DNA of 29,679 bases from Candidatus Eiseniibacteriota bacterium (GCA_020431745.1 JAGQHR010000002.1:1-29679), one strand, 5' to 3'. Positions 1-8,862 are shown, counted from the first letter of the stretch. Notes: a model not told the origin generated them from the letters alone. Numbers and translations are program-made.

Positions 1-2759
1 ACCGCGAACGCGTAGAGCGTCGACGGCGAGAGACCGTTCTTGGGGAAGAGCTCGAGCCCGCCCGGATTCTTGGGTGGCTGCGGTCCCGGGAAATGCTGCG
101 CCCGGTCCCAGTCTCCCTCGACGAGCAGACTGTCGCCGACCAGCATCGCCATCTCGTAGGCGATGACGGCCCCGCCGTCGCCGTCATCCGGCGCCGACCA
201 GCTGAGCGTCACGCTCGTCGAGTCGAGCTGCGTCACCGCGAGATTCAGGATCTGCTTCGGCGGATTGGGATCCGGCGGATCGGGTGGATCCGGGGGATCC
301 GGCGGGTCGGGCGGCGGCGAATCCGCGGTCGTCGCGACCGGAGAGTTGGACGGCGCGCCCTGCAGGTAGTCTTCGTCGATCGCCCGCACGTTGAACCCGT
401 AGAGCGTCGACGGGGAAAGCCCGGTTACCCGGAAGTGCTCGGCACTGCCCGCCGGTTGCGGAGCCGGAGCCGGATCAGGCGCCGGTGTCGCATCGATCCA
501 GTCCTGCTTCGTGATGATCTGCTGCCCTTCGAGGTAGCGGATCTCATAGGCGATGGCCTGGCCGTCGTCGCCGTCCGCACCGGGCGCCGTCCACGAGAGA
601 TCGACCCAAAGCGAATCGATCGCGGACACGGTCAGGTCCGTGATCTTTGCGGGCGGATTCCCGCCGAGGTCGGGCGGCAGTCCGTTGGTCTCCACGGTCA
701 GCGGATTGGAGAGCGGCGCTTCGTTGCCCGCATCGTCCAGGGCGCGGATCGCGAACGCGTAGAACGTTCCGGGAATGAGTCCGGTGACCTCGATCGCCTC
801 GTGCGTTCCCGCCGGAGCCGGGTAGGGCGTAGTGCCCGGAATCGGAGCCGAAGCGTTCCAGTCGGCCTCGGTCGTGATCGCCGCGCCGTGCCGGTAACGC
901 ACCTGGTAGAGCGAGGCTCGGCCGCTGGCGCCGTCATCACCGGGGGCGGAGAAACCGAGCACGACGGTGGTCTGTCCGACCTCGTCGAAGGTCGCGTCGA
1001 GGACGGCCGAGGGCGGAGTCGCGTCGGACTGCGGCGTGCCGGTGGTCGCCGACGCGACGTTCGAGACTGCTCCTTCCGTCACATCGTGGACTTCGTTGCG
1101 GACCGCGAAGTACAGCGTCTGCGACGCGGGCAGGCCGTGCAGAAGGAGGGAGACGGGACCCTCGTCCAGGACGAGGGGCGACCCGTAGGGAGTGGCGCTG
1201 TTCCAGTTTTCAAGCGTGATGGGGCTGGATGAGTACCGAACGTGGAACGCGTCGATATCCGGGGGAGCGTGGAAGTCCAACCGGACGGTGGTGCCCTCTT
1301 CATGATGGGCAACGAGGTCCTCCACCGGTTGCCAGAAGGTGAAGCGGGAATCCTCCTGCGCGATTCCGTGGACGATCGCCTGGTTGGGATTGACCTCGAC
1401 CATGCCCTTGGTGAACACGCGGACGTAGACAGAATCTGTCGGAGTTGCGCCCGGGTAGGTCTCGATGGAGAAGTCGCCCAGGGGATCGCCGAAGTCCCAG
1501 TCGAACTCCGGCTGCCAGTACGGGAAGGCTTGATCCTCGGTGTACATGAAGTAGCCGTCACCGAGCAGCGTCGTACCGAGTCCCCAACGAATTCGTCGCT
1601 TCTTCTCGATCTCGCCTAGAGGGGTGCGCGGATAGACCTGGAGGAGGGTGTTGTCCCATCCGTCGATCTCGTCGACTCCCGTGCTGCCCATGTGCTGTTC
1701 GGCCCACAGGTAGCCAACCTCGTAGGCATCGGTCTCGTTGTAGTCCGCGGTCGTGTAGAAGTAGTTCCACCAGTCTTGGAACGCGGGATGCGGAGGTGTG
1801 GAGAGCCAGGACTCGATCTTCTGACCGGTCATGCGGGAGTGCCACCACGGCGAGATGTATTTGTTTCCCGTGTTCATGATCACGACCAGGTGGTCGCCCA
1901 TGTAGTCGATGAACTGGGGGCCGAATTCGTCATTGATCTCCCGATACAGAATCGAGAGGGAGTCGCTGCCTCCGGTGGTGGCGCAAGATCCATAGACGCC
2001 CTCGGCGATTCCGTCCTGGTCGGGGTCGGCATTGGCGTAGGGCTGCCAGCCGAACGAACCGACGCAGTCGGCGAAGACCTCGAACATGAAACCCTGGTAG
2101 CTGCTGCTCCCGGGACCCCAAGCCTCCCAATCCGAGCTGCCGTCAACGATCTGAGGGATCGCGACCTGGATCAACCACTCGGCATAGGTGAGCCCGACCG
2201 AGGTTCCGTAGGTCCCCCGCGGACAGTATCGCGTCCAGTTCGCCGCCCATCCGCCCCACTCCGGGATCCGATTGCCCGAGGTGTCGCGCAAGTACCAGTC
2301 ATTTTGCTGGGCGTAGAACTGCGTGAGCCTTTGCAGGCTCCACGACGTGTCCGGATACCAGAACTCTTCGTCCTCGCGCCAATCCACGATGTTCTGGGGC
2401 ATCCAGTTCCAAAGGAGCTCGATGTCAGGGTTGCGCTCACGGATGATCTCGACGCCCTCGGGGCTGGACGAGATGGCGAGCAGGTCATACCAAGAAAGGC
2501 TGTCTCGCTGCGCGTCGTTGTAGTTGCCGAGTCCGGACGCAAGCTGGGCTACGTGCGGGTAGTTTTTCACGCCCCGGATTGCGAGGGCGTTGGTGGCGCC
2601 GAGGCCGACCCCGAGGATGACCGGGAGACAGATCTGGACGAGGACCCGGCCCCATCGGGCACGTGGATCGCCGTCGAGCGTCCTTGCAGAGGAACGACGA
2701 TCGTGATTCCGCGTACCCTTTGGCGGCTGCTGTCCGAATCGAACGCTGCTGTCGCTCAT
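1..2759 (-). CDS. Secreted GHL15-like glycoside hydrolase with C-terminal FN3 domains (3' end missing)
   Basis: The reading frame is open from an ATG at 2759 down to the left edge, giving about 919 visible codons. A GGGGGAG ribosome-binding site lies about 5 nt upstream of the ATG. The N-terminus is basic and is followed by a hydrophobic stretch (about residues 39-60, ending NALA), read as a signal peptide. Residues about 62-500 resemble the hypothetical glycosyl hydrolase family GHL15 (PF14885), with aromatic-rich segments such as ELLWNWMPQN, GWAANWTRYCPRG and GFMFEVFADC; the last carries a plausible catalytic acidic residue. At least four fibronectin type III-like domains follow. Each has the sequence pattern of a beta-sandwich, with recurring LSWxAPxDDG and GLxPxTxYxFxVRA motifs. 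A PPD-repeat linker separates the last two. The role is inferred to be an exported enzyme or adhesin acting on polysaccharide. The family call rests on recalled motifs, not a search. Confidence 0.8.
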   Translation of the reverse strand, partial: MSDSSVRFGQQPPKGTRNHDRRSSARTLDGDPRARWGRVLVQICLPVILGVGLGATNALAIRGVKNYPHVAQLASGLGNYNDAQRDSLSWYDLLAISSSPEGVEIIRERNPDIELLWNWMPQNIVDWREDEEFWYPDTSWSLQRLTQFYAQQNDWYLRDTSGNRIPEWGGWAANWTRYCPRGTYGTSVGLTYAEWLIQVAIPQIVDGSSDWEAWGPGSSSYQGFMFEVFADCVGSFGWQPYANADPDQDGIAEGVYGSCATTGGSDSLSILYREINDEFGPQFIDYMGDHLVVIMNTGNKYISPWWHSRMTGQKIESWLSTPPHPAFQDWWNYFYTTADYNETDAYEVGYLWAEQHMGSTGVDEIDGWDNTLLQVYPRTPLGEIEKKRRIRWGLGTTLLGDGYFMYTEDQAFPYWQPEFDWDFGDPLGDFSIETYPGATPTDSVYVRVFTKGMVEVNPNQAIVHGIAQEDSRFTFWQPVEDLVAHHEEGTTVRLDFHAPPDIDAFHVRYSSSPITLENWNSATPYGSPLVLDEGPVSLLLHGLPASQTLYFAVRNEVHDVTEGAVSNVASATTGTPQSDATPPSAVLDATFDEVGQTTVVLGFSAPGDDGASGRASLYQVRYRHGAAITTEADWNASAPIPGTTPYPAPAGTHEAIEVTGLIPGTFYAFAIRALDDAGNEAPLSNPLTVETNGLPPDLGGNPPAKITDLTVSAIDSLWVDLSWTAPGADGDDGQAIAYEIRYLEGQQIITKQDWIDATPAPDPAPAPQPAGSAEHFRVTGLSPSTLYGFNVRAIDEDYLQGAPSNSPVATTADSPPPDPPDPPDPPDPPDPNPPKQILNLAVTQLDSTSVTLSWSAPDDGDGGAVIAYEMAMLVGDSLLVEGDWDRAQHFPGPQPPKNPGGLELFPKNGLSPSTLYAFA
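267..317 (-). repeat. Pro-Pro-Asp tandem repeat encoding an inter-domain linker
   Basis: On the minus strand these bases encode about five consecutive PPD units between the third and fourth FN3 domains of the glycoside-hydrolase-like gene. At DNA level this is a 9-bp-period array of GGATCC-containing units. Such Pro/Asp linkers usually act as stiff, extended spacers between extracellular domains. Copy number is likely to vary between strains. Confidence 0.85.
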
Positions 2760-3409
2760 TCGCTCCCCCATCACGAACCTCGGGGATCGTGAGATGCCTA
2801 TGCCCTACGTACCTCGGGATTGCGAACTGCACGGAGCTCCGGGCAGTTCGCAAGGGGCATTCCACGAGGATGCCACCCCGGCGACTGGCTACGATCAGCC
2901 GCGAAGCCCTCGGCGCAGGCATGCGATTCACTTGCCTGCCCGAGTTCGATGCGGAAGCGGATGCTCAGCCGCGAAACCGATCCCTACGTAGGTCGTGGCG
3001 CAAACGGCGTACCATCCGTGGTCGTGTCTGCCTCCACCGTCTCCGGACGTCTAGTGCCCCGGGGGACACCGATTCGAGCTGATCTCGCCCCTCGGGGAAT
3101 CCGCGTACGCGACGCGACCGATCACGCTCGCACACCTCGGCGCGGGGATGCTTCGAGGCGGCCCGAATCGGACGGTGCGAGCGCGATGTACGACGTTGTA
3201 GACGCCGGGGTGACGCCGTCCGGATTCCGGGGTCCGGCGGCAGCACTCAGGACAAGTCTACTCCGTCCTTCCCGTATCGACCAAGACCGGGGTCGTGTTG
3301 AGCGGGGACGTCGGCTCGGACACCCCCAGGCCCATCTCGGGGCGTGGATGGACGTGCTCTGGCTACCCTGGCCGAGCTGCGCTAAGGTTGCCGACTCAGG
3401 AGAAAGCGC
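2760..3409. other. 650-bp gene-free divergent promoter region
   Basis: This stretch separates the divergent genes starting at 2759 (minus) and 3410 (plus). Open frames exist on both strands, but they translate to Arg/Ser/Pro-rich sequence with no family resemblance, as expected from GC-rich non-coding DNA. It holds an 11-bp perfect inverted repeat (2820-2853) and a 10-bp perfect palindrome CCTACGTAGG at 2983-2992. A related CCCTACGTACC is at 2803-2813. I could not place a convincing -35/-10 pair for either gene. Confidence 0.6.
2820..2853. promoter_or_regulatory. Perfect 11-bp inverted repeat upstream of the glycoside-hydrolase-like gene
   Basis: TTGCGAACTGC at 2820-2830 is exactly complementary to GCAGTTCGCAA at 2843-2853, with a 12-nt spacer that itself contains the palindrome GGAGCTCC. 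It lies 61-94 nt upstream of the ATG at 2759. It could be an operator for a dimeric repressor or activator, or a hairpin in the 5' leader. No U-run follows, so it is not a standard terminator. I did not see a second copy in the window. Confidence 0.55.
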
Positions 3410-5059
3410 GTGACCCCCCAGACTCCCAAGCGTCCCCACGACACCGGAAACCGACCGCTCGAAGTCCTGCAGCTGGGGCTGCTGGCGGCCTATGCGATCT
3501 ACTATCTCTGGTTGGCCTTCGGGACGCCGATCGAGCTGGTCGTGAACGGGACGATCGACGACAGCTACTACTACCTGGAAGTCGCCCGGAATCTGGCCGC
3601 GGGTCTGGGGTCGACCTTCGATGGCACGGCCGAACTGACCAATGGGTATCATCCCCTGTGGATGGGGTTGCTCGTCCCGCTCTACGCTCTGGTTCACGAT
3701 CCTGAGCTCGGCTTGCGTTGCGCGCTCCTGATCTCCGGTGCGTTCGGTACGGGGATGCTCCTTATCCTACGGCGGGTCTTGAACCGAGCCGTGGGGAAGT
3801 GGGGCGGAACCGTCATGCTGGTGTTGTTCGCGTGGCCACGGTTCTTCGGGCTCACGCAGAACGTGCTCGAGACCGCGCTTCTACTCTTCCTCTACGCCTG
3901 GATCTTTCGACTCTTCGTCTCCGGGCGACTCGATTCGACACACAGACGCGTGGGGTTGGGTCTCTTGTTGGGTCTCGCGATGCTGGCGCGACTCGACACG
4001 GTGTTCTTGATCTTCTCGGTTGGATGTTGGGTCGTGTGGGAGTGGGGGCGCGGACGTACGCTCTGGCGGGCCCTTTCCGTGGACCACTCCGGAGGAGAAC
4101 CGCCCACTTCCTCCCAACGGCCCCTCGCGAGTAGTTGGGGTCGTTTTCGGTCGCATCTCCCTCTGGCGTGCGCGGCGATTCCGGTGCTGCCTTACCTGGT
4201 CTGGAACCTCGTGGTCTTCCATCATCTTCAGCCCGTGTCCGGGGCGATGAAGACCAGCTTTCCGGATCCCGGGATTCATCTACGGCCCTTTCGTGACTTT
4301 CCCGAGTACCTCATTCTGATCCTCGTCGCGCTGGGAATATCTCTGTGGGGCCTGTCCCGCGCATCGTCTCGATACACGCGTGGACTCTGGGTCTTCTCCT
4401 TTGCCGCACTTCTGCACGCGGTCTACACCGCGGTCTTCATGGTGTGGGCCGTCGACCGCTGGCACTTCGCTTTGCTCGTCTTCCTCGGTCTGACGGCACT
4501 CCCCGTCCTAGGACAACGGATCCTCGATCGTTTGCCGAGCCCGGTGGCTTGGACGGGAATCGGCGTCGCCATCGTCGGAGCAGTCGCGGTCCAGTTCTAC
4601 TCCTTCGGGCTACGCCACGGTCGCTACCAGGCGGACACCTACGCGGTGTCGATCTGGGTCCGGGATCACGTACCGTCAGATGCTGTCCTCGCAGCCACGG
4701 ATTCCGGCGTCTTGGCCTACTTCAGCGAGCGATCAACCGTAAACCTGGACGGTCTCATCAACAGCTTCGACTACCTCGAGATTCTGCGTCGGGGGAACGG
4801 AGCGGTCGAAACTTATCTGCGACGCAAAGGCGTGGGCTATCTCCTCGACCAGGTCGCCTACGATCTCGATGATGTCCTGTCGGGGACGTACGAGTCGCGT
4901 CGGATCCGGATTGCTTACAAGCCGGGATCGCGGATTGCCGCCGAGTTCATCGTTCGGCCCGAGGACGAGGTCTATCGCCGGAACACGCTCTGTCGGCGGG
5001 ACCTCGGCTCGGCGCAAGTCGAGCCCAACGCGATCATCCTCTATCGTATCCAACCCTGA
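3410..5059 (+). CDS. Multi-pass membrane protein, GT-C-type glycosyltransferase-like
   Basis: The 549-residue protein starts at GTG 3410. The start is set by an AGGAG ribosome-binding site at 3398-3402, 7 nt away. After a short hydrophilic N-terminus, the first membrane segment (about residues 18-38) leads into an external loop with an acidic pair (IDDSYYYLEVAR, D50-D51) and TNGYHPLW (77-84). This layout is typical of GT-C/GT39-like lipid-linked sugar transferases, where the loop aspartates are catalytic. About ten further hydrophobic segments follow up to about residue 395, then a soluble C-terminal domain (about 400-549). The likely role is transfer of a sugar from a polyprenyl-phosphate donor to a glycan or protein at the outer face of the inner membrane. 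Donor and acceptor cannot be read from sequence. It converges on the SGNH/MBOAT genes, which fits a surface-glycan setting. Confidence 0.75.
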   Translation: MTPQTPKRPHDTGNRPLEVLQLGLLAAYAIYYLWLAFGTPIELVVNGTIDDSYYYLEVARNLAAGLGSTFDGTAELTNGYHPLWMGLLVPLYALVHDPELGLRCALLISGAFGTGMLLILRRVLNRAVGKWGGTVMLVLFAWPRFFGLTQNVLETALLLFLYAWIFRLFVSGRLDSTHRRVGLGLLLGLAMLARLDTVFLIFSVGCWVVWEWGRGRTLWRALSVDHSGGEPPTSSQRPLASSWGRFRSHLPLACAAIPVLPYLVWNLVVFHHLQPVSGAMKTSFPDPGIHLRPFRDFPEYLILILVALGISLWGLSRASSRYTRGLWVFSFAALLHAVYTAVFMVWAVDRWHFALLVFLGLTALPVLGQRILDRLPSPVAWTGIGVAIVGAVAVQFYSFGLRHGRYQADTYAVSIWVRDHVPSDAVLAATDSGVLAYFSERSTVNLDGLINSFDYLEILRRGNGAVETYLRRKGVGYLLDQVAYDLDDVLSGTYESRRIRIAYKPGSRIAAEFIVRPEDEVYRRNTLCRRDLGSAQVEPNAIILYRIQP

Positions 5060-5083
5060 GGCGAGCCATGACGGAGGGTGTTT

Positions 5084-5100
5084 CGGGGATGTCGTCCCCG
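5084..5100. terminator. Candidate bidirectional stem-loop between convergent genes
   Basis: CGGGGA (5084-5089) pairs perfectly with TCCCCG (5095-5100) around a 5-nt loop. It sits in the 43-bp gap between the stop of the GT-C-like gene (5059) and the stop of the SGNH hydrolase gene (5103). The stem is short and no T-run follows on either strand. It is a weak terminator candidate, supported mainly by its position. Confidence 0.35.
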
Positions 5101-5102
5101 GG

Positions 5103-6287
5103 TTACCAACCGTGATCTCGCAGGTAACGTGCGATCGTCTCTGCCGCCAGCTCATGTCCGGCCGCCGTCCAGTGGGCGTCGAGACGGTAGTAGAGGTCGG
5201 CTCGATGTCGTGGCTCCACTGCGCGGAAAGCCGGAAGTAGGTCGAGTACCTCGATGTGCTCCTTCTGACAGAACTCCTTGACCATCCTGTGGGGAGTGTC
5301 CGCCATTTCCGGTTGGAGGACGTAGTCGCGCGCGGGCACGATCACAAGGAGAAAGTCGCTCCCGTTGGCGACCACGGAGTCTCGGAATGCGGAGAACAAG
5401 GCGCAGGTAACCTTCCATTCCTCCCGCTCCGGGGCATACTGCGGGAACGGCTCGGGGTGGGCTCCCAGCAGCGCGTGGAGCATGGTGGAGAAGCGGGCGT
5501 GGAGAAGCTTGTAGAAGGTGCTGTGTTCTCGGAGGAAGGACTTGAAGGGAAGTGGGACGGCTCCCTGTTGTCCAGCGACCTCGTTCCAGCGCTCTCGCTC
5601 CTCTTCTTCAGCCACGGTGGACTCGCCGGGACGAGGCACGGGCACGTTTGAAAGGACCAGCTTTCCGTCCCGCAGCACGTAGCGCGGCTTGTGCGCGATT
5701 CGTCCGCCGGAAATGAATCGCATCGAGGCCCCGTTGCGGGTGATGTTGTCGACGTAGTAGGCCAGGATCACAAGATCGGCCTGGTACTTCCTCCCCTCGT
5801 CCAGATAGAGCAGGTACTGCTGATCGGTTCCGGTGCCCCAGACGCCGGTGTTGATGATCTCCGCTCCGGGCAGCAGGTTCTCGAGGAGTTCCCCGTATCG
5901 TTGGGAGTCGTTGACGCCATGGCCGAAAGTGAACGAGTCACCGCAAAGAAGGACGCGCTTGATTCCCGGGGGCTCGAGATAGGCGTGATCTTCCTCTTCC
6001 CGTAGTCTTTGCCCGTTCGTGCGGAAGTGGGTCTGGAATTCGGGACCGGAGAATTCGGCGGCGACGTTCGGAAGGAGCCTTACGCCCAATCGAGGGTCGT
6101 ATTCCCCGATCGTCTCGCTGAGCACGGGCTCGCTGCCGCCCCCGGAGGTCAGTTTCAGATAGATTCGGGAACCGACTTCACCCAGCAGCAGGCAGACCAG
6201 GCCGGTGATCGCGAGCACCGTCAGGTTCTGCAAGACCGAACGAGCCCGGACCTTTTGCGGACGCTGGCGTAGTGAGGCTGTTCTCAA
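5103..6287 (-). CDS. Membrane-anchored SGNH/GDSL hydrolase, probable glycan O-acyl transfer or esterase partner
   Basis: The 394-residue protein starts with TTG at 6287. An AGAGGAAG ribosome-binding site lies about 5 nt upstream. The start overlaps the preceding stop as TTGA (6284-6287), which implies translational coupling. There is one N-terminal membrane helix (about 20-38). The SGNH motifs are CGDSFTFGHG (115-124, nucleophile S118), NTGVWGTGTDQQ (block II, 146-157), YVDNITRN (block III, N181) and DAHW (370-373, catalytic Asp/His). The DxHW form resembles the AlgX/AlgJ/PatB-type enzymes that act with MBOAT proteins. It is the third gene of the set MBOAT, SGNH-like, SGNH. The inferred role is to move acyl groups onto, or remove them from, an exported polysaccharide outside the inner membrane. 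Confidence 0.82.
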   Translation of the reverse strand: MRTASLRQRPQKVRARSVLQNLTVLAITGLVCLLLGEVGSRIYLKLTSGGGSEPVLSETIGEYDPRLGVRLLPNVAAEFSGPEFQTHFRTNGQRLREEEDHAYLEPPGIKRVLLCGDSFTFGHGVNDSQRYGELLENLLPGAEIINTGVWGTGTDQQYLLYLDEGRKYQADLVILAYYVDNITRNGASMRFISGGRIAHKPRYVLRDGKLVLSNVPVPRPGESTVAEEEERERWNEVAGQQGAVPLPFKSFLREHSTFYKLLHARFSTMLHALLGAHPEPFPQYAPEREEWKVTCALFSAFRDSVVANGSDFLLVIVPARDYVLQPEMADTPHRMVKEFCQKEHIEVLDLLPAFRAVEPRHRADLYYRLDAHWTAAGHELAAETIARYLRDHGW

Positions 6288-7369
6288 GGCTTCCTCTCGC
6301 TTGCGAGCCGATCGGAGGCTACCATCGCCCGGGCCAGAGATCGCGAGTATTCTCCCACCCGCTCCCGTCGGAGGTGGGAGAGATCCGGGAAGTCGTCATC
6401 GTTCACGGCCATCGGGACCGAGATGATCGGCAATCCCAAACTGTCGGACCAGGCTGTGAACTCACGACGATCGTTCCTTCGCACCTCCGTATCGTTCACG
6501 CGCCAGACGTAGGACGGCACCAGCACCTCGTGGAAGGCGACCGGACCACCGTTGCCCCGCAGCATCAGGGAGGCCTGGCAGAGGATCTGCTCGTCGCACG
6601 GGGGGCGCGGAGTCTGCGCCGCGAGAGCCTCCGCGCTCGTGTTGTCCACGATGAGGTCCCGTTGCAGCTTCACCCCGCCCGCGTCCTGGCGGAGTTGGCG
6701 GCTCGCGGGGAGGGTGCTGTGCGCATTGGTTCGCGCAGCAGCCCCGACACGCGCGAGTATGGCGCGGAGGGCGCGCTGTCCCCGCCATTCGATCGTCTGC
6801 TGGACGGTTCGGCGACCGGCCACCAAAGCCGAGCTGCGCAGTAGATACCGGGCCACGATTCCGGCTTGGGCATCGAAGGCCCCCTCGACCCCGAGGAAGC
6901 GGACGAGGTCGTCCCATCTCATGTAGTCGACGACGAGTTGGGCGTTGCCGGGGAAGTACCAGTCATCTTTCCAGGTGTCGTGGAATGGGAGCAGACCGGT
7001 AGACATTTCGATCGACACCGTGCAGTGGCGCATCGATTCCGGGTGTCTGCGGATCAGCTCCCGGAGGCCGAAGTAGTGGGCGGCTGCCCCTGAGAAGCCC
7101 CGTCCGAGGTTGACGCAGACGACGTCCTGACCTGTCTGCTTCCGCCACTCATCCTCGAAGGCCCCGGTGTCGAGTCCCACCGCGGTCCGCGAAGTACCGA
7201 TGAAGAGAAAGTCGACCGGCCCCTGGGACATCCGGTCGGACACACCCTCGTACCACGCGCTCCGGGAGTAGGAGTGCTTCTCGATGACCCGAAAGGCGAT
7301 CTCGCACCCGGCGAGAAGGAGGCTCGGCACGCCGATCCACCAAAGCAGGTTCTTCCATCGTCTGCCCAT
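6284..7369 (-). CDS. Divergent SGNH-hydrolase-like membrane-anchored protein
   Basis: The 361-residue protein starts at ATG 7369, with AGAGGGG about 7 nt upstream. The gap to the MBOAT stop at 7384 is 12 nt. A single N-terminal hydrophobic segment (about 8-25) anchors it. It carries FIGTSRTAVGLD (S60 in a GTSR form of block I), NLGRGFSG (87-94, block II-like) and DLSH (329-332), which fits the Asp-x-x-His of SGNH enzymes. The middle is poorly conserved and I cannot name a family. Divergent GTSR-type SGNH proteins often sit next to AlgI-like MBOAT genes, and this context supports a glycan-acylation role. It may be the acyl relay or the specificity partner of the neighbouring canonical SGNH enzyme. 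Confidence 0.72.
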   Translation of the reverse strand: MGRRWKNLLWWIGVPSLLLAGCEIAFRVIEKHSYSRSAWYEGVSDRMSQGPVDFLFIGTSRTAVGLDTGAFEDEWRKQTGQDVVCVNLGRGFSGAAAHYFGLRELIRRHPESMRHCTVSIEMSTGLLPFHDTWKDDWYFPGNAQLVVDYMRWDDLVRFLGVEGAFDAQAGIVARYLLRSSALVAGRRTVQQTIEWRGQRALRAILARVGAAARTNAHSTLPASRQLRQDAGGVKLQRDLIVDNTSAEALAAQTPRPPCDEQILCQASLMLRGNGGPVAFHEVLVPSYVWRVNDTEVRRNDRREFTAWSDSLGLPIISVPMAVNDDDFPDLSHLRRERVGEYSRSLARAMVASDRLASERKP

Positions 7370-7381
7370 CGCCGGCCCCTC

Positions 7382-8821
7382 TCAGAACTGGAAGTAGATG
7401 AACTGTTGGATGTGTGGGGGCCAGAAGACCAGGGCCAGAATCGCCAGGACGGTGACGGCGATCGGGCCGAGGAGCTTCCAGCCGGGTCTGGTTCGTGGGT
7501 CGTCGGCGTTCCTCAGCCAAGCGTCGTAGGCGAGGAGGATTCCGCCGAAGAAGAGCACGGGCCAAAGAATGTGCACCTCATCCAGGTCGATGCGGAAGTC
7601 GCTCACGATCCGCCGCAGGATGTTGCCGATCTGTTCCACGCTCTTGGCCCGGAAGATGAGCCAGCCGAGACAGACGAGGTGGAACATCAGGAACCAGGAC
7701 GAGAATCGCTCGATCATCGATAGTGGACGGCTCTCCGGACGTCGGAACCACTTCCGGTCGAGGACGAACCACCGATGTCCGATGAGCAACACGCCCTGGT
7801 AGACGCCCCACAGGACGAAGGTCCAGGCTGCGCCGTGCCAGAGGCCGCCGAGGATCATCGTTACCAGGAGGTTTCGGTAGGTTTGGAGCTTCGAGCCACG
7901 ATTACCCCCCAGCGGCACGTACAGATAGTCCCGCAGCCAGGTGGAGAGGCTGATGTGCCACCGCCGCCAGAACTCCGACGGGTTGGTCGCGATGTAGGGA
8001 ATTTGGAAGTTCCTCATGATGTCGATGCCCATGAGCTTTCCGAGTCCCCGGGCGACATCGGAGTACCCGGAGAAGTCGCAGTAGATCTGAATCGCGAAAC
8101 CGTAGATGGCAACCAGACATGCGCCGCCGGTCGCCCAGTCGTTCCCGGGCAGGAAAACTTCATCGATCCGGGGGGCGATGTTGTCCGCGACTACCGCCTT
8201 CTTGAACAAGCCCCAGGCGATGAGCCAGGAACCTTCGAAGAACTGGTCGCGGCGGATGCGCCGCGGTTGCATCAGCTGGGGAAGGAGGTGGGACGCCCGT
8301 TCGATCGGTCCGGCGACCAGCTGCGGAAAGTAGGCGACGAAGAGGGCGAAGTCCTGGAAGGACTCGACGGGCTCCAGCTTGCGACGGTAGACATCGATCG
8401 TGTAGCTCATGGTCTGGAAGGTGTAGAAGGAGATCCCGACCGGAAGCACGATGTGCAGCGTGACGGGTCCGACGTTCCAGCCGAAGAGGTGGGCCAGGTC
8501 GGCGAACGACTGGGCGAAGAACCCCAAGTATTTGAAGACGCCCAACAGACCGAGATTCGTGACGCAGCTCAGGACGAGCCACTGTCTGCGTCGTCCGGCA
8601 TCCGCCTCCTGACCGAGTCGCCGTCCGACCAGGAAGTCGACGAGGGTCGAGAAAAGGATCAGGGAGAGGAAGCGCCAGTCCCAAGCGCCGTAGAAGACGT
8701 AGCTCGCCACCAGCAGCATCCGATTCTGCCAGCGGAACGGGAGGACGTAGTAGAGGCCGAAGACCACGACCGCGAAGGCGAGGAACGTCCAGGTGTTGAA
8801 GAGCACGAATTCGATTCGCAA
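7382..8821 (-). CDS. MBOAT-family O-acyltransferase (AlgI-like)
   Basis: The protein has 479 residues if read from TTG 8821. Family members usually begin close to M-LFN, so GTG 8806 (residue 6, just before LFNTWTFLAF) is an equally good start. Neither has a clear ribosome-binding site. It is a polytopic membrane protein with LPVGISFYTFQ (126-136), QIYCDFSGYSDVARG (245-259), FWRRWHISLSTWLRDY (284-299, H289) and LGGLWHGAAW (324-333, H329). The last two hold the two MBOAT histidines, and H329 is the presumed catalytic one. Length and motifs match AlgI/DltB-type proteins, which pass acyl groups, usually acetyl, across the membrane to a periplasmic SGNH partner. Two such partners lie immediately downstream. 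Confidence 0.93.
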   Translation of the reverse strand: MRIEFVLFNTWTFLAFAVVVFGLYYVLPFRWQNRMLLVASYVFYGAWDWRFLSLILFSTLVDFLVGRRLGQEADAGRRRQWLVLSCVTNLGLLGVFKYLGFFAQSFADLAHLFGWNVGPVTLHIVLPVGISFYTFQTMSYTIDVYRRKLEPVESFQDFALFVAYFPQLVAGPIERASHLLPQLMQPRRIRRDQFFEGSWLIAWGLFKKAVVADNIAPRIDEVFLPGNDWATGGACLVAIYGFAIQIYCDFSGYSDVARGLGKLMGIDIMRNFQIPYIATNPSEFWRRWHISLSTWLRDYLYVPLGGNRGSKLQTYRNLLVTMILGGLWHGAAWTFVLWGVYQGVLLIGHRWFVLDRKWFRRPESRPLSMIERFSSWFLMFHLVCLGWLIFRAKSVEQIGNILRRIVSDFRIDLDEVHILWPVLFFGGILLAYDAWLRNADDPRTRPGWKLLGPIAVTVLAILALVFWPPHIQQFIYFQF

Positions 8822-8862
8822 ACCGCGATCGACCCGGGCGGGTCGTGTCGTCGGTCAGGTGC

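Noticed and set aside
2820..3413. Overlapping plus- and minus-strand frames in the 650-bp gap
   Set aside because: Composition is Arg/Ser/Pro-rich, starts have no ribosome-binding site, and no family is recognisable.
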